Made by a program: the position numbers and the translations under genes. Of a stretch of DNA of 64,000 nt, positions 19,423 through 32,142 are shown one piece after another. Under the pieces are notes generated by a model that saw nothing but the letters and a program-made list of their open reading frames with translations, was not told the origin of the DNA and did not search any database. The DNA is from Spiroplasma sp. SV19 (GTDB lineage: Bacteria; Bacillota_I; Bacilli_A; Mycoplasmatales; Mycoplasmataceae): contig NZ_CP045455.1 in the NCBI RefSeq assembly GCF_030060925.1, positions 868,001-932,000 on the forward strand. The letters run 5' to 3'. Position 1 is the first letter of the stretch, and the number at the start of each line of letters is the position of its first letter.

Positions 19423-20716
19423 TTAATACTGACTCCAATGCTAATTGTGTATAAGATTTTTGCTCTATATTCCTTAGTGCTAAATTTTTTAATTCAGATT
19501 CTTTATTTATTTGATAATTCATTACATACTCAATTCTTTTAGATGCAATTGTAAAATATTCTTCTGAAAGTTCATAACCAATAAAACTATAATTCATATT
19601 TTTAATCCTATTAATGAATGCAACAGCTTTCCCTGTTGAACCAGAACCTAAGAATGGATCTAAAATAGTGGCATTCTTAGAAGCAAATAAACTAATTAAA
19701 TGTGTCATTAATTCCATTGGCTTTACTGTTATATGAGTATTTTTACGTTTATTTAGACCATCAGATTTCTCTAACCCTTCTTCGCGGTCAATTAAAGATG
19801 CTTTGGCACAATAGAAAAAACGAGAAGCACTACCACTATCTCCAATAGTTTCAATATTATTCTTAATATTATATTTACCATAAATCCCTATTTTTGAACC
19901 ACTCGTAGTAATATTATGGATATTACTATTCATATAGCCACTCTTTGTATTAGGAAATAATTTTAAAACGTCTTCAGAACCATCATGAATAAAATTACTT
20001 GGAAATCTACCCTTTAAATTTGGATTTATAGCATCAAGATTCTTATACCCATATCCTTCTGTTCTTCGACCTGTTCTTCCGCCAATGACTGGTGTTTCAT
20101 TTCCATAACTAATTCTATTATCATCAATATTCATTGCCCCAATTCCCCATTTTAATAAATTATTTGCATAATTTTTATCCAATGGTTTTTGAGCAAGAAT
20201 TATTGGTTCATAGGCTGGTTTTAAATTTAATGTCTTTCACCCCTTTCATTTTTTAGCTAATTTAGTAATTGGTTCATATTCTTGAATATTAATGCCCTTT
20301 TCTAACATTTTGCCATTATACTTAAATTTACTTGCAAATGATGTTTCTCTACCACGATGAGATACTTGTGCTATTTTTTTATCAATAATCATGGAAACAT
20401 CCTGTGCTTTTGGAAAACCTGAGCCATATACTCAACTAATAGTATCTCTTAAAATAAAGCCGGCATCTTCAATTGCACAAGCAACTCTATGATATTTAGT
20501 TGGATGACCAAATACGAGTAAAATTCCACCCGGTTTTAAAACTCTTAACAGTTCAATTCATGTTGCAATGTTAAATACAATTTTAGTTTTATCTCATTTT
20601 TTATTCATCATACCAATTTCATATGGTGGATCAGTACATATAATATCAATTGAATTACTATCTAAGTTTTTTATCATATCCAAACAATTTCCAAGTTCTA
20701 AAATAAAATTATTCAT
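19412..20716 (-). CDS. DNA N6-adenine/N4-cytosine methyltransferase (beta type), intact
   Basis: 434 residues from ATG 20716 with several TGA Trp codons. Motif order is motif IV (CTDPPYEIG, DPPY 29-32) first and the SAM-binding DPFLGSGST (353-361) last, which defines beta-class amino-methyltransferases. The central region is a candidate target-recognition domain. No restriction endonuclease is next to it, so it may be an orphan protecting the element from host restriction or altering transfer. The only one of the four clustered methyltransferases without a frameshift. Confidence 0.85.
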
Positions 20717-20717
20717 T

Positions 20718-21511
20718 TTACACCTCATTCCTAAAATTAGTTATTATTAATTCTTGGCCAAGTTTTGGTTTGCGATTATGACAATTTGTAGAGCTATATA
20801 CTCATTCAAATTCATGAACGTTAAATTCTTGAAATAAATCCTTAATAAATTCAGAATTATCAATACTTAAAATTCACTTACCTTTAATTTTTAAAATATT
20901 ATTTTTAATTCTTGAAAATCAATTTTTGAATGTTTATACGGTTTCCCTTTATTGTAATAATATGGAGGATCTAAATATCAAATAATATTTTTATTATTAC
21001 TATACCGATTAATAATTTCCTTATAATCTGAATTGAAAAATTTAATCTTATATTTAGGATTAACTAATAGGTTTTTGACATTTTCAACTCTTTTTAATTT
21101 ATTAACATTAAAATTTTGTTGTAACCTCTTATCTGTTCAGACACCTCATTCCTTACCATTGAAAGTTAAAGCATTTTTCATTAGAAATTCTTCGCCTTGG
21201 TTTAAACAATAATCATTTAGCATTTTTGCTTTCATTTCATTGATAGTTTTGGCATTAGGATAAACTAACTTTTGCAAATAATCTAATTCAATTAAATGAA
21301 TTCCTTCTTGTCAAAAAGAAATTAAGTCGGTGTGTAAATCATTGAAAATCACTTTCGTGCATAACTGTTGCTCTAAGACATTTAATCCAACAGATGCTCC
21401 GCCACAAAATAAATCTATAAACATATCGAATCTACCCGGTAAAAATGCTTTAATTTTATCAAAATGTTTAGCTTTACCACCAGGACAAGATAAAGGACTA
21501 ATAAATCGCAT
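20718..21511 (-). pseudogene. Dam-family (MTase D12) adenine methyltransferase, frameshifted
   Basis: ATG 21511 begins MRFISPLSCPGGKAKH; DLFCGGASVG (motif I) and LDPPYYYN (motif IV) identify the D12 class. After the DPPY region the frame is lost in a short A-run (20902-20906); adding one A restores a frame to TAA 20718 with the tail FRNEV, whose stop lies 2 nt before the next ATG. Dam enzymes methylate adenine, often in GATC. Probably inactive as written. Confidence 0.75.
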
Positions 21512-21521
21512 AAAAAGTATC

Positions 21522-22256
21522 CTAACAATTTCGAAAGAAAAAGTATTTATTTTCTTCATCTTCTGCACCATATTTAGTTTCAAAAATATCTTTACACATC
21601 TGTTTATATTCATTTCAAGAAATATCATAATGAATATTTTTATCATAATTTGCTAGAGCATCTTTCATTCAACAATGAAAAACGTATTCGCTGTCTAGTC
21701 TATACCACGCCCTAATCTCGTGAATATTAAATATTTTTTTAAATTCATAAATAAAATCATCGGCATATTCGGAATATTGTTTATTGTCATAGTCATAATG
21801 CATGCTATTTTTAAAAAATATTATAAGATCATTGATTCGTTGCGCTATTGTATATTTTTCCTTAATTTTATTTTTATATTCTTCGTTGAATCTATCTGTT
21901 GGATAATTATATATAAAATTTAAATATTTTGTTTGATTATATTTATCTCAAATAAAATTATATTCCTCTAATGATTCTAACGCTGCGGTTGGATATTTAT
22001 TTAAGTTAACTCTATAATCACTATTTCTTAACTGAATTTTTTCAATACTTCAGTCTTCTTTATCTTTTTTAGCAAGATTTTTAGTAATTTCTTCTTCTAG
22101 CTTTGCATATCTAGGATTATCAAAAAGAATATATTTATGTTTATTTTCATATTTTATGTCTTTTTCTTTTAATAAGAAAACAGCTTTATATTTTTCAAAT
22201 ATTCTACATACTAATTGCATTTTTCTTTTATCCAAAACTAAACTATGATTTGCCAT
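21522..22256 (-). CDS. Hypothetical protein of the methyltransferase cluster
   Basis: 244 residues from ATG 22256 (TAATG overlap with the preceding gene), with several TGA Trp codons. Soluble, helical, rich in Tyr, Asn and Lys. No transmembrane segment, no known motif. Ends at 21522, 11 nt before the Dam-like start. Probably phage- or plasmid-derived. Confidence 0.6.
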
Positions 22257-22411
22257 TAAATCACTCCTTTACATTCTTGACACTTATAAAATTTATTCAT
22301 CGTTAATCATTCAGATTTTGTAATTTTAAATTCTTTATCACATCTAATACAGTCAATGAGAATAACACCATTAATACAATCTTTCGGTTTTGAATAATCT
22401 TTTTTTGCCAT
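22256..22411 (-). CDS. Small zinc-ribbon protein
   Basis: 51 residues from ATG 22411. CIRC near residue 21 and CQEC near the end form a treble-clef or ribbon-like CxxC...CxxC site. It lies 3 nt after the topA stop and overlaps the next gene by 1-3 nt, so it is in the topA operon. Perhaps a nucleic-acid-binding accessory. Confidence 0.55.
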
Positions 22412-22413
22412 AT

Positions 22414-24204
22414 TTAACTCACTATGTTTTTACAATCTGGATAATTATTACAAGCTTTAAACAAATTTCCTTTATAACTTTTCCGTTGAATAATATAACC
22501 TATCTGACATTTACTACATTTTATAGAATCTTTAAAAATAACATTTGTGGCATTACTATAATCTAAAATAAAATTCTTATAAAATAATTTTAAATATTCC
22601 GTTTTATTAATTTTATTATCAGCAATGTGATCTAAGATGTCTTCCATTTCCGAAGTATATTTTTCATTAATAATGTTTGCAAAATATTTTTGTAAAATAG
22701 TATAGGCTTTTATCCCATTATCGGTAGGAACAATACTTTTTTTCTCAAATTTGATGTACTCTCTATTAATCAAAGTTTTCATAACAGTTGCATAGGTTGA
22801 AGGGCGTCCTACTCCTTCTATTTCTAATTTCTTAATTAAATTTGGTTCAGTGTATCTAGCGTTAGGTTTTGTAAAATTTTGTTCTGCTAATCATTCTGTA
22901 GTTAAATTTAGGATTTGGCCAATTTCAAATTGATAATCAAAACTATTTAAAGCTATTTCTTGGAGATCATAATAACTAGTAAAAGTATATTTTTTATAAT
23001 CCATTTTACAGATATAACCATTATTCTCAAAAAGAACTCGATATTTTTTTCCCACTTCGTTTGCCATTAAAGCAAATAACGTATTATTATAAATTAATTC
23101 ATATAGCATAAATTCACTATGATTGCCAATTTCTCTTTTAGCTTGCTCAACTGTTAACGAAATATTTGTTGGGCGGATTGCTTCATGGGCATCTTGAGCA
23201 TTTTCTCCTAATTTCTTTGGTTTATAACTGCCAACATACTCTTTGCCATAATTATTTTCAATATATTCATATGTATCTAAAACAAAATCATCATTTATTC
23301 GAACGGAATCAGTTCTTGGATATGTAATATAACCCGTTTCAAATAAATGCTGTAGTAAACTTGTTGTTCTTTCACTTGGGAAATTTAACATTACACTAGC
23401 ATATTGTAAAATACTTGATGTTGTAAAAGGAGTGTATCTATTTTTGCTAAAATTTTCTATCATAATTTCTTTTACAACCAATTTATTTGATAATTCATTT
23501 AATATTTGATCTGCTAATGTTTTTGAATTAATTACTTTTTCTTTTACAATTTCTTGTTTTGCTTTATTTAAAAATAATTCAATATCATTACCATTTTGAT
23601 ATTCTTGTTTAATTGTCCAATATTCTAACTTGTTATGCTCTTTTCGTTCTAATTCACGTTCAACAACTAATTTTAAAGCGACCGATTGTACACGCCCTGC
23701 TGATTTTAAATTAACTGCTTTTTGTAACAACCCGGATAATTTAAAACCCATTATCCGGTCAATCATTTGGCGAGCTTGTTGGGCATTAACCAAACTATAA
23801 TTTATCGCACTTTGTTTTGCAAAAGCTTCTTTAACTGCTTTCTCCGTAATTTCATTAAATATTAAACGAACTGCTTTATTTTTACAGTTTAATTGTTCTT
23901 GTAAATGCCAAGCAATTGCTTCGCCTTCGCGGTCAGGGTCAGTCGCTAAAATAACCTTATCAACTTTTTTTGATAGCTCATGCAATTGTTTAACTGTATC
24001 TTTTTTAGTTTCTAATAAATTATAAACGGGAGTCATTGTTTCTAAATCAATTCCTAATGCATATTTTTGATTCTTAATAGCTAGCTCAGTTATATGTCCC
24101 ATCGAAGCTTTTACAATAAAATTATGGTTAGGAAAGGCTTGTTCCAAATAAGCTTTAACTTTTGTTATTTTGTTTGGTGATTCTAAAATCACTAAATACT
24201 TCAA
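22414..24204 (-). CDS. topA: DNA topoisomerase I (type IA)
   Basis: 596 residues. The start is TTG 24204, preceded by GAAGG; no ATG fits. Toprim motifs are ILESPNK (6-12) and ATDPDREGEA (87-96). The catalytic tyrosine is Y295 in YITYPRTDS. One C-terminal four-Cys zinc ribbon (CSKCQ...CNNYPDC) closes the protein. Type IA enzymes relax negative supercoils through a 5'-phosphotyrosine link. Plasmid and ICE copies help transfer or replication. It is shorter than chromosomal TopA with multiple ribbons, so I infer an element-encoded paralogue. A duplicated copy of its first 20 codons is at 25438-25569. Confidence 0.9.
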
Positions 24205-24271
24205 TTTGGCACCTTCTTTCTATATAAAATATTGATATAATTAAATAAATATTTAAATTGGAGGTAATTTT

Positions 24272-24460
24272 ATGAGTTTTTATAATACTGATATATGTAC
24301 TGAAAAACAGTACTTACTAATAAAAAAATTTTGAAATAAACAAACTGATGGAATACAATCTTTTAAAGAAATAATTGCACCAAATGGGGTTATTGTTCCA
24401 ATGGAAAAAATAAAGAAAAGTGAAGCTAAAATGATTATTGGTTGTATGCTATCAAAATAA
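24272..24460 (+). CDS. Small hypothetical protein divergent from topA
   Basis: 62 residues from ATG 24272 after an ideal GGAGG. Soluble, mixed charged. It diverges from topA across a 67-bp spacer with TATAAT. No family recognised. Confidence 0.5.
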
Positions 24461-24462
24461 GA

Positions 24463-24669
24463 TTATTTTAAATTATTATAATGATCATTACATAAAACAA
24501 AAGCAACATATAATTCCAAATTATTTTTTAAAAGTGGTTTTATTGTAAAATCTATTCGGACATATGATGAAATATTTCTGCAGAATGCAACTCCGCATTC
24601 TGTTTTTTCATTTTCGGCACAATTATTTAAAATGTAATGTTCTTTCTTTATTTCAATTAAATTTACCAT
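24463..24669 (-). CDS. Small hypothetical protein
   Basis: 68 residues from ATG 24669 after AAGAAGG. Cysteines at about 17, 25, 30 and 59 could form a Zn site. Converges with the previous gene (2-nt gap) and diverges from the next (68 bp). No family recognised. Confidence 0.5.
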   Translation of the reverse strand: MVNLIEIKKEHYILNNCAENEKTECGVAFCRNISSYVRIDFTIKPLLKNNLELYVAFVLCNDHYNNLK

Positions 24670-24737
24670 AATTAACCTTCTTTCTATCTGATTGGTATAA
24701 TGAAATTAATAATATTTTTGGAGAAGAAAATAATTAT

Positions 24738-25217
24738 ATGGATAAATATGAATTACTTGGATGATCAATTTTATATATTTTATTCAGTATTTTTGTCCAT
24801 ATTGGATTTACAATTATTTATTACTTAATAAATTTTTTAATTGTATTAATTTCGCACAAGATTAAAAGTAATATAAATAATGAAAAAGATTGACGAGCAC
24901 GAATTCTTCGTTTATTAAATGAGATAATAATTCAATCTTGAAAATGAGAATGAGTTTTATATATAATTTTAATAATCATTGCATTATTTTCTTCTCTAAA
25001 ATATGAGTGAATTTTATATTACTATAAAATTGCTTCAACAAAATATTCTATTTGAATAATTTCAATCTCGTTCATGACAATTACAAGAATTTTAGGTGTA
25101 TTTATAGTAAAACTTATGATTAAAGTTAGGCATGATAGATTAAATAATCCTAATGATAAATTTGCCAGATGACATTGATACAATGATGATGAAGAAAATG
25201 ACGAAGAAGAGATCTAA
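24738..25217 (+). CDS. Multi-pass membrane protein
   Basis: 159 residues from ATG 24738, visible only with TGA as Trp (nine or more such codons). Hydrophobic segments at about 8-40, 73-90 and 108-128, followed by a charged C-terminal tail ending DDEENDEEEI. Unknown role; the neighbourhood suggests an element-encoded membrane protein. Confidence 0.6.
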
Positions 25218-25437
25218 ATATTGATATTAAAAATTGTAAAAATAATAATTTCTAAAGTAACACTAGATGATATAAAAAATAATATCCAGAATACTATCTT
25301 AAAACGCTTTTTATCTTGTTTAAATCATAGTGATTTCTTTTTCAATTCTCTTCTAACTTGCAAAGTAATTAGAATTGTTAATATGCAAAGAAATCATATT
25401 ATGATTGAAATAATTGTAAGTATCTTGTATATTTGCA

Positions 25438-25569
25438 CTAATTCACTTTTCCTCTAACAAATTGATCATCTTTATTTGATAATAAAACTTGTAATTCTTT
25501 TGCTTGTTGTAAATAAGTTTTAACTTTTGTTATTTTGTTAGGTGATTCTAATACGACTAAATATTTCAA
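25438..25569 (-). pseudogene. Chimeric remnant: topA 5' end joined to the 3' end of the 26299 gene
   Basis: A 43-codon frame from TTG 25569. Its first about 20 codons copy the topA start (LESPNKITKVK, same ribosome site GAAGG), and the last 23 copy the C-terminus of the protein at 26299 (QQAKELQVLLSNKDDQ). The joint falls where both parents share TATTT..AACAAGC. Looks like a deletion/recombination scar, not a gene. Confidence 0.7.
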
Positions 25570-25625
25570 TTTAGCACCTTCTTTCTATCTGATTGCTATA
25601 ATTTATATATGAAAGGAAATTGTAT

Positions 25626-26099
25626 ATGCCAATAGATTATTCAAATGATATGTGAAATAGAATTTTAATTTATTTTAAAAATAAACCACTAGGTAGAATA
25701 TTACAAAATTTTATAGATGGTTCATTTAGAGATTTTTATAATGATAAATATCTCAGAACAAATAATGAAATTATTTTATTTTATTTTCTAATTAGAAATA
25801 ACAAAGATGAATTTCATGATTTAAATCAGCATAATTCTAATATTTTAATAAAAATATAAATGATAAAAATAAACGCGGAGTTTTTATACCAAAGATAATA
25901 AGGAATTTATGAGTTTAGATTTACTTAAAAATAAAGTTAATAATTTTAATGAAAATAGAAGAATTAAAATTATTTTTATGGTTACAATACAGTTGCATTA
26001 TTAAAACTTAAAAAATATGAAAAACGATTATTTTTAGTAGCAGATTTAAATAAGTTAGATCAATTTGAAAAATATATAAGCTCTTGACTAGGAATCTAG
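25626..26099 (+). pseudogene. Hypothetical protein with several frameshifts
   Basis: ATG 25626 gives 77 codons (MPIDYSNDMWNRILIYF...), then coherent coding continues in other frames (KRGVFIP, KEFMSLDLLKNKVNNF, LLKLKKYEKRLFLVADL) to TAG 26097-26099. At least three frameshifts. No family recognised. Diverges from the chimeric topA scar. Confidence 0.5.
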
Positions 26100-26295
26100 G
26101 TGAACAAACAAGCAACTGTTTTTATCTGACATTTTTTTGAACAAACTTGTCTATTTATTTTAATACCTTCATAGGTATCAAATTTATCAAATATTGGTAC
26201 TTTAATCCAATATTTTTAATTTCTATACTTTTATTACAAACAAAACATGATTTTCAAATTTCTCTATTTATTTTTAGAAACCTTTTTTTAGTCAT
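26096..26295 (-). pseudogene. Small zinc-binding protein, frameshifted
   Basis: ATG 26295 opens MTKKRFLKINREIWKSC with CFVC; after a frame change the sequence continues ...RQVCSKKC... to 26096, giving CxxC...CxxxC. As written the frame stops early. Confidence 0.4.
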
Positions 26296-26298
26296 ATA

Positions 26299-26751
26299 TT
26301 AGTTTATTTCTCCTCTAACAAACTGGTCATCTTTATTTGATAATAAAACTTGTAATTCTTTTGCTTGTTGTAAATATTGCTTACTATTATTTTTTTTAAG
26401 AATTTCAAAGGCTTCATAAAGTTTTTTGCCATTGATGGGAATTATTTCTTCCACCCCTTTTTCTGTATAAATAATTTGTTCATAATCTTTATTAAAAAGA
26501 CATGCCGTTGCAAAATACCCGATTGGGCAATACTCATGGTTAGGATTATTTTCACCAACGCCCAAGCATGTTTCATCAAATTTACAAGGTCACTTTTTAC
26601 TAACTCGAAATCATTCCCGTGATCATCAAATCACAGCTTGAGGATTAACTGGGGATTGTACCGCAAAAGCTGTTTTCTTTTCAGTTCATTTTATTAAATA
26701 ACGCTTATTTAGAAAAACTTGTTCCTTGATTTGTTCCAAGATATACACCAT
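26299..26751 (-). CDS. Hypothetical protein with conserved Cys
   Basis: 150 residues from ATG 26751, or 146 from TTG 26739, which is better spaced from the AAGGATGG. Trp-rich N-terminal half (several TGA), then KWPCKFDETCLGVG...EYCPIGYFATACLF with four or five Cys that may bind metal. Its start overlaps the end of the upstream gene. The 3' end is duplicated in the topA chimera. Function unknown. Confidence 0.55.
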
Positions 26752-27160
26752 CCTTTCAACAATCTGGTTCATCAATATGTTTTAAATCTTCTAACAACTT
26801 TTGTATATCAATATCTTCATCATTATTTATTGTGGTTAACTCTTGGTGACTATTATTTGTTTTTTTATTTAACTTACTAATAAAAACCGCAATTATTTCT
26901 GAACCATTAATGTAATCAACCATTGTAGTTAAATCATCTTTGTTAAAAACTGGATATAAGTTTTGTGAAATTCCAACTTTAAAGCAATTAATAAAAGCTT
27001 CATCGTTATATACTCAACTCTTTTGCACATAAAATACTTTATTATCGGTATTTGGAATATTAATAAAGTAACCTAATAGTTTATTTTGATTGTTTTTATC
27101 ATATATTTTTGAATGTATTTCAGATGTTAAAATATATAAATCCGTTATATTCTTTGCCAT
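26705..27160 (-). CDS. Hypothetical acidic protein
   Basis: 151 residues from ATG 27160. Soluble; the N-terminal part (LYILTSEIHSKIYDK...LLGYFINIP) looks alpha/beta, and residues 105-145 are acidic (INNDEDIDIQKLLEDLKH). Overlaps the next gene by about 47 nt. No family recognised. Confidence 0.55.
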
Positions 27161-27270
27161 TTTATTTTGATTTCCTTTCTACCATAATTAACTAAGGTTT
27201 ATTTTTCTTATTTGTTTCAATTAAGAATCTATTATCTGAGCGATGTTTTTTCTTTTTATGTAACTGCTTT

Positions 27271-27783
27271 TTACTCAATTTTTTTCAAGATTTCTTCATT
27301 AGCATGTTCTCCTTCCGGTAAGTTATCGATTTTTGCCAAGGCATCACTCTTCACTATTCACTCGTACATATGGAAACTATTACTATCTAGTCTCGTTTCT
27401 GCATCCTGAAATTCTTTCGGACTTCGACAGTTTTCACAAATAAATTGTCCTGGTAACTTTTCAATATCACTATATGGACATGCTTTGAAAAAATCTGCTT
27501 TAGATAATTGAGATTTTGATTGCTGATATTCTTTATTAGATAATTTAATATATTTAACATTAACTTTATTAAACATATCAAATCAATACCTTTCTGTTGT
27601 AACATAGTTGCCAATTATTTTATTTTGTGTTGCAATTAACTCATCTTTTTCTGTTATTTCTTGTTCACAAATTTTTAGTGCTCGATATAACATTGAATTT
27701 AAACACACGCAGTTTTGAATATCATCTGCTGTACAAACTCCATTTTCAAAATTACTGTATTGCATTCTCAGCGTTGTATTCAT
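27271..27783 (-). CDS. Hypothetical protein with Cys pairs
   Basis: 170 residues from ATG 27783 after GAGGAGGTT. Contains CVC near residue 26 and CPYS...CENCR near 100-120, so a Zn site is possible. A helical region (LYRALKICEQEITEKDEL) lies in the N-terminal half. First gene of the minus-strand series at this end of the element. Confidence 0.55.
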
Positions 27784-28129
27784 TGAGAATAATCATTGAT
27801 TTTTTTAACCTCCTCCCCTCATTGTTTTTTAAGCAATCTCTAAATCTTTGTTTTAATCAATGATGTGTCTGCAAAATTAATTAATTTTACGCACTTAAAA
27901 TAGCTTTTCATAACTAACCTGTTGTTCTCTCTTAGTTTTAAAAGCTAAATATTATTTAATTAAGTTGCGCGCTTGATATGATTTTGACAAATAAGTTTTG
28001 ATATTTTAATAAAATTTAAAATAAGTCTGTAGATTGACTTTTGACACATTATTTAATTATATTTAAGTTATGTATAATATTTGTGTAAATGAAATAATCT
28101 TTATCCCCTTTTATCGCTTCCTTTCACCA
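27784..28129. other. Intergenic region at the element/chromosome boundary
   Basis: No convincing gene. It holds the ribosome site and upstream region of the 27783 gene, and on the plus strand a TATAAT at about 28072 without a clear product. The boundary of the accessory element probably lies here or just to the right. No direct repeat could be identified because the other end is outside the window. Confidence 0.4.
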
Positions 28130-28262
28130 AACACATATACATAACTCTTGAGACTAATCGCTAATTATATTATCAACAACTATTTAGAAAGGAGGTTCTC
28201 GTAGGGTTTAGAGAACTTTTTATACGAAGTTTGACTAATCCCAAGAATTATGCATATGTGTT
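28130..28262 (-). ncRNA. Structured RNA with a 30-bp helix, unidentified
   Basis: Arms 28130-28159 and 28233-28262 pair over 30 positions: 25 Watson-Crick pairs and five that are A/C on the plus strand but G-U on the minus strand. That points to selection on a minus-strand RNA. The 73-nt interior contains a hairpin GTTCTC/GAGAAC and two unpaired flanks. A long closing stem, an asymmetric bubble and an apical hairpin resemble 6S RNA in outline only. Other options: leader of downstream genes, or element-end structure. Confidence 0.5.
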
Positions 28263-28275
28263 CCTAAATAAGTAA

Positions 28276-28299
28276 AAAAGACTGATTTTTCAGTCTTTT
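28276..28299. terminator. Bidirectional terminator
   Basis: AAAAGACTGA/TCAGTCTTTT with a 4-base loop and A/T runs on both sides, between rpoC and the structured RNA. Confidence 0.7.
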
Positions 28300-28350
28300 T
28301 GTTGATTGTTATAAAATTAGTCTTGGTTCCAATTATTTCATCCTATCTTA

Positions 28351-28372
28351 AAAAAAGACCATCTGGTCTTTT
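28351..28372 (-). terminator. rpoC terminator
   Basis: AAGACCA-TC-TGGTCTT followed by T-run on the minus strand, 4 nt after the rpoC stop. Confidence 0.75.
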
Positions 28373-28375
28373 CTC

Positions 28376-32128
<3,753 letters not shown>

Positions 32129-32142
32129 TTTTTCTTTCCCCC

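Noticed and set aside
25221-25457. 78-codon plus-strand frame right after the 24738 gene
   Set aside because: Starts at TTG with no ribosome site, and the 3' end overlaps the topA chimera scar; codon content looks non-coding.
28190-28200. GGAGG on the plus strand as a gene start
   Set aside because: No ATG follows at usable distance; it is part of the structured RNA region.
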